A stretch of DNA of 36,507 bases from positions 1 to 36,507 of the forward strand of contig JAEYUG010000120.1 in assembly GCA_023432805.1 (NCBI GenBank), given 5' to 3'. A model generated the notes under the pieces. The model ran no database searches. It worked only from the letters and a program-made list of their open reading frames with translations, and was not told the DNA's origin. This DNA comes from Bacteroidota bacterium (GTDB lineage Bacteria > Bacteroidota > Ignavibacteria > SZUA-365). Both the position numbers and the translations under genes were made by a program. Positions 24,366 through 31,850 of the stretch are shown here, one piece after another. Each line of letters starts with the position of its first letter. Positions within the stretch are counted from its first letter, which is position 1.

Positions 24366-24911
24366 TCACGACCCCATGCGTGTCGTGTCTTGAATCAAGC
24401 CGTGCTTCATGGCCATCTGTTCGTTGATGACAACGACGGACGACGCAGAGAAGCGCCACGTCTTTACAGTGGGGTGAAGTGCCTTCTGCAGTGCTTCCTG
24501 AATCGGAGGCAACCATTTTATAGGATTGCCGTTGATCACCAGAATGAACCTCACGTCAGCTTTCGACACATTGAGCTGCGTGAAAGGAGCGGGCAGTTCC
24601 GATGCAGCGATCGCATGCCTCTTCATGCAGGAGGCATACCCAAGCGAAAAGGCGTTGACCAGCTTGTCCCTGACTTCAGCAATGAACGTATCGAAGCTCT
24701 GTTTCGTCTCCTTGCGAGGTGAACTCGATTTGGCCTCCACAATCCAGAGGACGGGTGACTGTTCCTTGTCTTCATGCAACAGCAGGAACTCCGCCATTTT
24801 GACTCCCTGCTGGATTTGCCCATAGGTTCTGCTCTTCTCGATATGAAAACACCGGTCGGCGGCATACGGACCGAATGTCATCCCAGACTCGACGATGGAT
24901 GTTGTGGTCAT
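24366..24911 (-). CDS. PD-(D/E)xK-like nuclease, partner of the AAA ATPase and drmAB
   Basis: This 181-residue protein is not assigned to a named family. A nuclease fold is suggested by VKMAEFLLLHEDKEQSPVLWIVEAKSS (37-63). This gives an acidic residue (Glu41), a hydrophobic strand, and Glu59-x-Lys61 as the (D/E)xK element, followed by a helix with FDTFIAEVRDKLVNAFS. The C-terminal half contains VRFILVINGNPIKWLPPIQEAL, possibly a partner- or substrate-binding part. Its ATG overlaps the stop of the upstream ATPase gene (ATGA), and drmA starts 4 nt after its stop. It is therefore coupled both to the ATPase and to the DISARM core, and could be the effector of the combination. Hand-counted GC is near 55%. 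Confidence 0.6.
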   Translation of the reverse strand: MTTTSIVESGMTFGPYAADRCFHIEKSRTYGQIQQGVKMAEFLLLHEDKEQSPVLWIVEAKSSSPRKETKQSFDTFIAEVRDKLVNAFSLGYASCMKRHAIAASELPAPFTQLNVSKADVRFILVINGNPIKWLPPIQEALQKALHPTVKTWRFSASSVVVINEQMAMKHGLIQDTTRMGS

Positions 24912-25921
24912 GAGAGCGCGAGCTCCACTTCCTGCTCGTAGAGGTGGATCGATTCATCAATGATCGCGTTCTCCGGCATTCCGTCCTTGAGGTTGGCTGC
25001 AGTCCATGTGTCGTCATGGGCGGAAACAACCGGGATGGAGAGCCCCTGCTGCTGCGCGATCAAGAAGAGTTTCTTCACAACGAAATACGAGTGACTGGCA
25101 AGAAAGAACTGGATACCTCTCTCGGCCAGCAACGCGACGATGTCGAGAAGTTGAGAAACTGCCCTGGGATGCAGTGCCGATTCAGGCTCATCGATGAAGA
25201 CGATGGAATTCGTATCGAGGTAGCGGTTTCCAAGCAGCGTATCCAGAATGGCGATCTTCTTGACCCCTTCCGCCGTCACTCCGATGGGAAACTTTTGGTT
25301 GCCCTTCTTGAACTGCCAGCGCCCGGATGCATCATCATACTCGACGCGTCCACCGAGCATGTCTTCAAGACTCGTGCGCGATCTGGCAAATACCGTATAG
25401 TTTTTACCCTTCGTGGGGAGCTGGCGCAACGCACGGGCGAGATCCAGGTAGGTATCGTCGAAACCGAAGACCTTGTCCTGCTCACGCGATTTCAGGATGA
25501 TCTGGTGCAGTGACAGGACTTCCTTGGCAGGAAGGAAGATGGAGTTGCTGGGCCTGGGTTGGACAAGATTTTGGTGCACGGATACCTGCTTGGTCGTTTC
25601 CCTTCCGAAGCCGAAATGAAACACGCGCTCATCGAATGTCACCTTGCAATCCAACGCACCCTCCGCACCCTTGGTCACAAGATCGCCGATCTTGTCCGGT
25701 TGGAACGTCCAGTACAGTTTTTCCGCAAGAATTTCGGCAGCCGAGCGCTGATCATCGCCACGTCTGAATTCTTCGAGAGTCCGCATGGTGCTGTAGAGGC
25801 ATTTCAGAAGGAAAGTCTTCCCCGTACCATTGCCTCCGATCACGAGATTGATGGGGCCGAGATGCGGCCAGTTCAGTGCTTCAAGCGGACCGAAATTGTG
25901 GAGATTGATCTCATTGAGCAT
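24908..25921 (-). CDS. SMC/RecF-like AAA ATPase, first gene of the drmAB operon
   Basis: This 337-residue ATPase of the ABC/SMC-like class is often found in defence modules with a nuclease or TOPRIM partner. It opens with INLHNFGPLEALNWPHLGPINLVIGGNGTGKTFLL, giving Walker A GGNGTGKT. It later has a signature-like region around PIGVTAEGVKKIAIL, Walker B SIVFIDEPESALHP, and the D-loop/H-loop FFLASHSYFVVKK. No TOPRIM domain is fused. ATG 25921 is preferred over 25954 because AGGAG at 25929-25933 is 7 nt upstream. The nuclease-like gene overlaps its stop by 4 nt. A 45-bp repeat shared with the next ATPase module lies 123 nt upstream. Confidence 0.8.
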   Translation of the reverse strand: MLNEINLHNFGPLEALNWPHLGPINLVIGGNGTGKTFLLKCLYSTMRTLEEFRRGDDQRSAAEILAEKLYWTFQPDKIGDLVTKGAEGALDCKVTFDERVFHFGFGRETTKQVSVHQNLVQPRPSNSIFLPAKEVLSLHQIILKSREQDKVFGFDDTYLDLARALRQLPTKGKNYTVFARSRTSLEDMLGGRVEYDDASGRWQFKKGNQKFPIGVTAEGVKKIAILDTLLGNRYLDTNSIVFIDEPESALHPRAVSQLLDIVALLAERGIQFFLASHSYFVVKKLFLIAQQQGLSIPVVSAHDDTWTAANLKDGMPENAIIDESIHLYEQEVELALS

Positions 25922-26043
25922 ACACCGACTCCTTATCATCACGCACGCAAGCACTGGGCGGATTTGCCATGTCCTGAAGCTTCCATGCCACGTCTGGCAA
26001 CCGTGGTCGCACCTCGCCGTCCACTGCGCGGCTCGGTCTCCCG

Positions 26044-26088
26044 GTGTGAAGCAATGAACTTACTCAGCGATGCCCCAACATTCAAGCA
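26044..26088. repeat. 45-bp direct repeat, copy 1
   Basis: A sequence starting GTGTGAAGCAATGAACTTAC and ending ACATTCAAGCA is identical to 27545-27589, 1501 bp away in the same orientation. The two copies bracket the second ATPase/DUF4276 module, and each lies just upstream of an ATPase gene. On the minus strand it reads LNVGASLSKFIASH in one frame. The rest of 25922-26148 shows no gene. Confidence 0.9.
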
Positions 26089-26148
26089 GGAGTCGTCAGC
26101 TGGGTAATCGCGCGCGACCGCGGCACCGGCATTGCATCCCATATGGTA

Positions 26149-26385
26149 TCAGGTGGTCGTTCCCGTATAGACATCGGTGAGCGCGACGACGTGATCAGCT
26201 GCGTTCCTTCCCGCAAGGAGGTGCATGACGAGCCGCTGCAGTTTCTCTCCCTTTGGAATGCGACCATCATACGACAGCGTGTCCAATCGCGGCATCCTGC
26301 CGGGCAGCAATGGTGCAAGATACAGTCTGACATGCGGCATGAAGGCTCGTTCGGTTCTCCCTTCCACGATGAGTGCGATTCTCAT
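26149..26385 (-). pseudogene. Truncated DUF4276 (TOPRIM-like) protein
   Basis: DUF4276 proteins are TOPRIM-like predicted nucleases, usually about 200 residues, encoded next to AAA ATPases. Here only the first 78 residues remain: RIALIVEGRTERAFMPHVRLYL holds the first acidic motif (Glu8), and VVALTDVYTGT the second (Asp-x-Tyr). A TGA follows at 26149-26151. The frame continues for a further 67 codons into the 45-bp repeat without family similarity, so the 3' part was probably lost by recombination at the repeat. Its ATG overlaps the upstream ATPase stop (ATGA). It is probably non-functional, though a short TOPRIM fragment could still be made. Confidence 0.65.
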
Positions 26386-27530
26386 GCACGACCTCCGATG
26401 CGGCCCATGCGCCAGATCTCATCCAACGTGTACTCCTGGAGCCATGCGTCAAGATCAAAGGTGTCAGCCCACGTCGTGGTGCAGGCCCCTGAATCGTCAA
26501 TGTCCATCACGAGCACCTCGTCGGGACGGAGAAATCTGATCAGCCTGTCGGAATGCGTAGTCACAATCAGCTGCGTTCGTGTGGAGGCCTCCCGCATGAG
26601 ATCCGCCAGGAGACTCAGCATCTCGGGATGAAGGCTGACTTCCGGTTCATCGATCATGGTCACTGTCGACAACGTGGGACTCTGCAGCAATGCGACGAGC
26701 CAGATGAAACGCAGCGTTCCCTCCGACAATTCATGCATGAAGATGGGCTTGCTGAACTTGGCATCCTTCCAGGTCATGGTCAGCATCCCCGCAGCGACAG
26801 GAGGAAAGTTCAATTCCTCGAAGTCTGGGAACGCGGCACGCAGGGTGTCGATGATCACATCATACCGGTCCCGCTCGCCTTCGCGCAATGCATAGAGATA
26901 TGGGACCAGATCCTCGCCATCCGTGCCCGGCAACGTAGCTGGTCGCATCGCCTGCGGGAGTTTCACCGGTGCACGCGGCCCGACATCCAACACATGATAC
27001 TGTGTGCTGGTTGCAAGAATTCTGCGGAGCTCCTCAGGCTGACGAAACATCTTCGGCACCTGTGCAAGCGATGTTTCCTGCGGATTGTGCGGCCAGTCGG
27101 GTCGGATGAGTCTGCGCTCTTCCACTTCGAAATAGCGGATATCACCTTCTGATGAATCGATGTGTCTGAACGGCTCTGGAAAGCCGGCATGTCGCTGCGA
27201 GAGGGATTCCTCCACAATCGCATATCCACTGTCCCGTGCCTGTACGTGCAGTGCGTACTCGAGAGGCTCGTGATCAGGGACGTGCATGCCGACCGTAAAC
27301 GAGAGCGTGTCACTCCTGCCCCTCGTCAAGAGGCTTGTGATACCTCCCTGTCGGGAGATCGACTGCGCGAGTCTACCGGATGCGGACGCTGACAACAAGG
27401 CGCATGCATCGTGAAGCGAGGTCTTCCCCACCCCATTGGCACCGATGACAACCATGAGCGGACGTACCTCGAGGTCCACTTCATGCAATCTCCGAAAACC
27501 GCCGACCTTGAACCTGTCCAGTCTGTACAA
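26382..27530 (-). CDS. RecF-like AAA ATPase (AAA_21 type) paired with DUF4276
   Basis: The 382-residue ATPase opens with LDRFKVGGFRRLHEVDLEVRPLMVVIGANGVGKTSL (Walker A GANGVGKT). A central region of about 75-250 is family-specific. FMHELSEGTLRFIWLVALL gives the LSEGT ABC-like signature, VTMIDEPEVSLHPEML the Walker B, and LIVTTHSDRLIRFL the H-loop. ATPases of this type with DUF4276 partners are frequent in defence islands. The start is TTG 27530, with GGAGAG (27536-27541) 5 nt upstream. The partner gene is truncated, so the module may be dead or reduced to the ATPase. A 45-bp repeat ends 15 nt upstream of the start codon. Confidence 0.8.
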   Translation of the reverse strand: MYRLDRFKVGGFRRLHEVDLEVRPLMVVIGANGVGKTSLHDACALLSASASGRLAQSISRQGGITSLLTRGRSDTLSFTVGMHVPDHEPLEYALHVQARDSGYAIVEESLSQRHAGFPEPFRHIDSSEGDIRYFEVEERRLIRPDWPHNPQETSLAQVPKMFRQPEELRRILATSTQYHVLDVGPRAPVKLPQAMRPATLPGTDGEDLVPYLYALREGERDRYDVIIDTLRAAFPDFEELNFPPVAAGMLTMTWKDAKFSKPIFMHELSEGTLRFIWLVALLQSPTLSTVTMIDEPEVSLHPEMLSLLADLMREASTRTQLIVTTHSDRLIRFLRPDEVLVMDIDDSGACTTTWADTFDLDAWLQEYTLDEIWRMGRIGGRA

Positions 27531-27544
27531 GGAGTCTCTCCACC

Positions 27545-27589
27545 GTGTGAAGCAATGAACTTACTCAGCGATGCCCCAACATTCAAGCA
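27545..27589. repeat. 45-bp direct repeat, copy 2
   Basis: Identical to 26044-26088. It starts directly after the stop codon of the ATPase pseudogene (27590-27592 on the minus strand) and contains part of the leader of the ATPase gene starting at 27530. The position at exact gene junctions suggests that recombination here shaped the island. Confidence 0.9.
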
Positions 27590-28018
27590 TCAGATCCTCG
27601 GTATCCCTCCAAGAGTACCGGAAAGCCAGAGCTGCGACAGCAGAACGCCCTTCTTCGCTCTTCTGATCAGTGCAGCATCGATGTTCACACGGGTGACGGC
27701 CGTCTTGCCCTTTATGCTCCGCTCGACAGTGAACAGCCGGATCCGATCGTCGAGAAGATCGAGACCGTCAAGTACGATCGGACTGTGAGACGTCAGCAGC
27801 ATCTGGCGATCGCCGTGTGCGAGCGTCCACTCACACATTCGCCGTGACAAGGCCTTTGCGAGCAGTGGATTCTACGCATGATCAAAATTGTCGACGGCAA
27901 GAACAGGAGGCGCCTTCGGATGATGTGCGAGCACCATCATGAACAGCACGTACAGCGCGCCCTCACTCGCATCGTACCCGGAGAGCAGCTTTCCTGCCTC
28001 TGTCGAACGCAGATCAGC
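27590..28018 (-). pseudogene. Decayed C-terminal end of a third AAA ATPase
   Basis: One reading frame from the stop codon of the channel gene to 27590 gives ATPase C-terminal sequence: GKLLSGYDASEGALYVLF (signature region), PPVLAVDNFDHA (Walker B with the H-loop lead), then LLTSHSPIVLDGLDLLDDRIRLF. It is interrupted by an in-frame TAG at 27872-27874, just after DNFDHA, and the N-terminal half with Walker A is missing. The remaining frame ends beside the 45-bp repeat. This is a remnant of an ATPase module that was cut on its 5' side. Confidence 0.75.
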
Positions 28019-29980
28019 TCATGTTCCCAATGAACAGAGATCCAGAACCGGCGCGCCGGTCGCGGTGGCGCGGCTGGTGGTGCGCATCGTGATGGCGTGC
28101 ATGCGCGGATGGCCATACCCCGAATCCATCGCGGTGTCAACGAGCGCGATGCAGAGGTCCCTGCGGTCGAAGGGATTCAGGATCGTCAGAAACGGCGTGA
28201 CGCGCTCGCCGCTGCCGGCCTCGGCCGGGAAGAAGCGCTGCATGAAGCCGCCGGGATCCGCCGCGAAGGTGCGGCGGATGTTCACGAGATGATGATCCGG
28301 CATGACCGTTCCGTCGCCGGATGTCGCATGCAGACGCCTGCCCAGCACGGCATTCCACAGTTCCTCGAGTCCGTCATGCAGCGCCGCATCATCGCGGAAC
28401 ACCGCATACATGCGGACATCCGATGCCAGCACCTCGATGACGAGCGACAGCGGCACACGGATGCCGAGGAAGATGCCACCGCGGGATTGGATCCGTGCGG
28501 CGATCGCATCGAGCGCCTTCCCCCCATCCACCTCCGCACCCGCCACCTCTATCGGAAGCCTCTCGATCCGCTGATCATGCGTGTCGATCAGACGTGCATA
28601 GATCGTGCTGGCCTCATGCGCGGATGCATCCAGCGTGATGTACTGGCATATGAGATCGTCGGCGTACACGACATGCGCCGCCTTCGCGCGCGCAAGCTCG
28701 ACGCACTGCGGCGTCTTCAGTTCGACCGTGATGTGCGGCACTGGTCTGCGGACCGGCATGTCCGCAAAGATCTTGTTGATCATGTCCAGCGTCATCATCG
28801 AGCGTGCGTCGAGATCCTCCTCGGACCCGACGCCCTTCGACTGATCGGCGAGAATGATCACATCGCGCGCGGCGGAGACATTCGCCATGCGCAGCCCATC
28901 GAGCGTTCTGGGATTCGCACAGACCCATGTCGTTTCGACCGTGTGATGCGTGATGCTGTTCTGGTGCCGCCCGACAAACTCCCCTGCCGCATTCTCGGAC
29001 TCACTCTCGAAGAGAAGAACGATGTCTCGTCCCTCGGGCATTTTCCTGAGGTACCCGAGCAACTCCTCGATCTTGGAGCTGAAGCCGCAGACGATGATGT
29101 GATCCGATCCCATATAATCGAGACGGCCGCTTGTGCGCTTGTTCACAGTATTCATGATGAAGGAGGTGATTGATCCCGAAACGATTCCGAAAAACACGAT
29201 TCCCGTGAAAACGATAAAGACACCAACAATTCGCGCAGAACCCTGCTGCAGCTCCGAGCCCTCCGCCTGGCCCATGATTGCAAGCATGGACCAATACAAT
29301 TCCTTGAATAAGGAATTTCCCTGCACCGCATCCTTCTGGATGCCACCATGTATGGCTGTAAGACCGAGCGCCCCGGCAATCATGACAAATACGATGATGA
29401 GCAGCGCTACTCCAAGCTCCCTTCGAATGAGCTTGTGGTGCTGCCGCAGGAGCCGTGCCACACGAACTGATTCTCTGAGCAGTCCGATGGACCGCGCGAC
29501 ACGCAAGAGCCGTGTGGCCTTCACCAACCTCGCAACACGCCCGATGTCACCTAGTGGACCATGCCAAAGATTATAGTGGACAATGATCTCAGTGATCAAG
29601 GGTGGGAATGTGGCAAACATGTCCAGTACACCGGACCAGCGACCGAGGTACTTGCGGTTTGCCTGTCGAAGCGAAAACAAGCGAAAGGCACTACGACCGG
29701 TATAAACGAGCTTGAGCAGAAAATCCAGCAGGAAGAGGATGTCGATGGCAAGGGATGCTACGAATAGATTCGAACCGATATAACCACTGTTCTCTTTGAT
29801 CACCATGCCATACTCTCGCACTTCATACCCATACAGAGCAATGGATACGATTGCGAGCCCAAGCATCACCTGATCGTACCTCTTCTTCTCGATCGGCACC
29901 TGATGCGGTAGCGCATTCGGATCCTCCTCGAAGATACGTTGAAAACGGGAGCTCATGCTGTTCGGGCGTTTCGATTTCAC
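28019..29980 (-). CDS. Voltage-sensor-type ion channel with TrkA-N-like domain
   Basis: This 653-residue protein has six membrane segments in a voltage-gated-channel layout. S1-S3 span about 37-140. An arginine-rich S4 at about 147-180 reads RVARLVKATRLLRVARSIGLLRESVRVARLLRQ. S5 is near 190-212 and S6 near 250-277. A cytosolic Rossmann domain begins at about 293 (DHIIVCGFSSKIEELLGYL), like RCK/TrkA-N gates. The pore segment reads LYWSMLAIMGQAEGSE where potassium channels have TVGYGD, so selectivity is not predicted to be the canonical potassium type. Start GTG 29980 has GGAGG 9 nt upstream (29990-29994); a GTG at 29989 lies directly against it. The stop codon is in frame with the ATPase remnant that follows. 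Confidence 0.75.
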   Translation of the reverse strand: MKSKRPNSMSSRFQRIFEEDPNALPHQVPIEKKRYDQVMLGLAIVSIALYGYEVREYGMVIKENSGYIGSNLFVASLAIDILFLLDFLLKLVYTGRSAFRLFSLRQANRKYLGRWSGVLDMFATFPPLITEIIVHYNLWHGPLGDIGRVARLVKATRLLRVARSIGLLRESVRVARLLRQHHKLIRRELGVALLIIVFVMIAGALGLTAIHGGIQKDAVQGNSLFKELYWSMLAIMGQAEGSELQQGSARIVGVFIVFTGIVFFGIVSGSITSFIMNTVNKRTSGRLDYMGSDHIIVCGFSSKIEELLGYLRKMPEGRDIVLLFESESENAAGEFVGRHQNSITHHTVETTWVCANPRTLDGLRMANVSAARDVIILADQSKGVGSEEDLDARSMMTLDMINKIFADMPVRRPVPHITVELKTPQCVELARAKAAHVVYADDLICQYITLDASAHEASTIYARLIDTHDQRIERLPIEVAGAEVDGGKALDAIAARIQSRGGIFLGIRVPLSLVIEVLASDVRMYAVFRDDAALHDGLEELWNAVLGRRLHATSGDGTVMPDHHLVNIRRTFAADPGGFMQRFFPAEAGSGERVTPFLTILNPFDRRDLCIALVDTAMDSGYGHPRMHAITMRTTSRATATGAPVLDLCSLGT

Positions 29981-30060
29981 GGCTATCACCCTCCATGTGT
30001 ACTTCTGCGAGACCTAACAATGTGCGTCACGAGAACAACACAATCAAGAACGTGTATTTC

Positions 30061-30089
30061 TTGACACTTGCTGCGCTGTTTCATACGTT
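30061..30089 (+). promoter_or_regulatory. Weak promoter candidate for the zinc-ribbon/PrsW operon
   Basis: TTGACA at 30061-30066 and TACGTT at 30084-30089 have a 17-nt spacer, 49 nt before ATG 30139. The -10 element is poor. It lies in the AT-rich divergent spacer shared with the channel gene. Confidence 0.25.
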
Positions 30090-30138
30090 GACTTTGATTT
30101 ACTCCTGTCGCAGACAACGCAAAGTAGGAGATGCGCCC

Positions 30139-30648
30139 ATGACGAAACGCCTGTTCATTCCCTGCGACCAATGCGGGTACGAGGAGTTCTGGGAAACGAA
30201 TTACTGTGCCCAGTGCGGATCTCCCATACCACGGCGCACGCTCGAGGATCTCCCACCTTCATCGCCACCCTTCAACTGGAAGGCGCTCCTGACTGCGACC
30301 ATTGGGACAACTGCGCTACTGATTGCACTCATTCACGCATTGAAGGCGAAGCTAATCATCGTTACGTGGGATGCTGTCGTATTGATCTTTCTGACATTGG
30401 TTCTGATGTGCGCTATGATCGTTGAAATGATACACCCTTACGATGAACGTTTTGAGGTGACGGTAGGCATCGCGGCCGCCATCATTATCTCATACATATA
30501 TCTGATGGGGCTCTGGGACGTCATGTATCTTACGGAGGTCTGGCAAGTGCCCTTTCTCGTGGCCATCGCCGGAAGTGCGCTGGGCCGCTGGTTGTCCAGG
30601 CGTCGCATCCAGCCATCGAATACTGGCACCGACAGGAGCAATCAATGA
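30139..30648 (+). CDS. Zinc-ribbon membrane protein of unknown function
   Basis: This 169-residue protein is not assigned to a family. It starts with a zinc ribbon (CDQCGYEEFWETNYCAQCG, four cysteines in two CxxC pairs). A Pro-rich linker follows, then four likely membrane helices at about 50-70, 77-97, 105-127 and 130-150, and a basic tail with RWLSRRRIQ. The ATG at 30139 has TAGGAG 9 nt upstream; an upstream extension of the frame is not supported by an SD. Its stop overlaps the start of the PrsW-like gene by 4 nt (ATGA), so the two are coupled. The neighbour also carries zinc ribbons of the same kind, suggesting a shared partner or complex. Confidence 0.65.
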   Translation: MTKRLFIPCDQCGYEEFWETNYCAQCGSPIPRRTLEDLPPSSPPFNWKALLTATIGTTALLIALIHALKAKLIIVTWDAVVLIFLTLVLMCAMIVEMIHPYDERFEVTVGIAAAIIISYIYLMGLWDVMYLTEVWQVPFLVAIAGSALGRWLSRRRIQPSNTGTDRSNQ

Positions 30649-31721
30649 ACAGCAACCCGAATGATGCAGAAAACCCGATCCAGCCCACGTTCCTTGCGCG
30701 CATGCTGGGATATGGACTCGAGTACCTGCTTCTACTTGCCGTATTGGGCTTTATCTCTCTCCTTGCATGGGTCCGCGAAATCCCACCTCAGGAGCAAGGC
30801 ACTGCGTACCTCTTGACCCTCATTTCCGCCGTGGGCATCTCAGCGGCGTTATGGTACTACATGCTGCGTGTCTTCGACAAGTACACACCAATTCCAGCGA
30901 AATTCTATATTTTCCTGATTCTGGCCGGCGGAGTCATGTCTTCGTACCCTGCCGGTTTCTTCAATACATTTTTCGAGCAGCACGTTGCTAACACCTTTGG
31001 CATGGGTTACGATGCGGAATTCAAGGTTCTGCTCTTTGTTGGCCCCAACGAGGAGTTCTGGAAAATAGCGGCTACTGTGCTGCTGACGTGGTATTCTCGC
31101 GAGATTCGTGAACCTCTTGATGTCGTCGTGGCCGCCGGGGCAGTCGGGCTCGGTTTTGCAACATTCGAAAACGTCAACTACATGATCAACCACGGTAATC
31201 AGGTGATTGTCGACCGCACGTTGACGTCAGTACCGATGCATCTCATGCTCAACGCAATCTGGGGGTATGGACTCGCGTATGTCCGATTCCATCCATCACT
31301 GCGGAAGAATCTGCTGACGAGACTGCTGCCACTGTTCGTTCTGAGCGCCGTGGTCCACGACTTTTACAACATCGTCGTGGTCGCTCTGGGCACACTGCTG
31401 CAGCTAATCATCGTGTGGTCCGCCTTTCTGTATGTCTATGGGTTTGGAGCCAGGGGAACTCTCTATTCCGATTCATCCACTTGCAACAAGTGCAATAAGG
31501 ACCTACCACAGAATTCTACGCACTGTCCTCATTGTCACGAGCTTGTTCGATCATCCATCCTTCCTGCATGTCCCCGCTGTTCGGCGAATCATCTGTGGAC
31601 TGCACGGTACTGCCATAACTGTGGACGTGATCTGAGTAGCTGGAAGACGTTGCGGAGATCGACTGTGCGTCGTCTACTTCCACGGCGTAAAAGAACTTTT
31701 CGAAGCCATTATTCGGTATAA
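30645..31721 (+). CDS. PrsW-type intramembrane protease with C-terminal double zinc ribbon
   Basis: PrsW is a glutamic-type membrane protease that cleaves anti-sigma factors in Bacillus; relatives appear in some conflict systems. This 358-residue protein has about eight hydrophobic helices. Motifs match PrsW: GPNEEFWK with Glu136-Glu137, GLGFATFENVNY with Glu175-Asn176, PMHLMLNAIWGYG with His199, and VVHDFYN with His238. After the last helix come two zinc ribbons (CNKCNK...CPHCHE and CPRCSA...CHNCGRDL), then a strongly basic tail (RRSTVRRLLPRRKR). The ribbons are not part of ordinary PrsW and may bind nucleic acid or the upstream zinc-ribbon protein. No sigma or anti-sigma gene is adjacent. 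Confidence 0.8.
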   Translation: MNSNPNDAENPIQPTFLARMLGYGLEYLLLLAVLGFISLLAWVREIPPQEQGTAYLLTLISAVGISAALWYYMLRVFDKYTPIPAKFYIFLILAGGVMSSYPAGFFNTFFEQHVANTFGMGYDAEFKVLLFVGPNEEFWKIAATVLLTWYSREIREPLDVVVAAGAVGLGFATFENVNYMINHGNQVIVDRTLTSVPMHLMLNAIWGYGLAYVRFHPSLRKNLLTRLLPLFVLSAVVHDFYNIVVVALGTLLQLIIVWSAFLYVYGFGARGTLYSDSSTCNKCNKDLPQNSTHCPHCHELVRSSILPACPRCSANHLWTARYCHNCGRDLSSWKTLRRSTVRRLLPRRKRTFRSHYSV

Positions 31722-31850
31722 TATCACATTACCGCGATGCAATATTTCCTTGCATAAGCCCGCCATATCACTATCGGCCCTGCTTGCACTGGTCAGCGCA
31801 ATGCGTACACCGCGTCTCTCGACGTATCAGCAATGTAGGCGCCTCCGTTC

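Noticed and set aside
26044..26088. Integron attC site
   Set aside because: A CCCCAAC/GTTGGGG-like core can be seen, but no matching partner core or foldable arms, and no integrase is in the window.
25939..26142. A 67-residue gene containing LNVGASLSKFIASH
   Set aside because: It is mostly encoded by the 45-bp repeat and its flank, with no SD; it is better explained as the continuation of the truncated DUF4276 frame.
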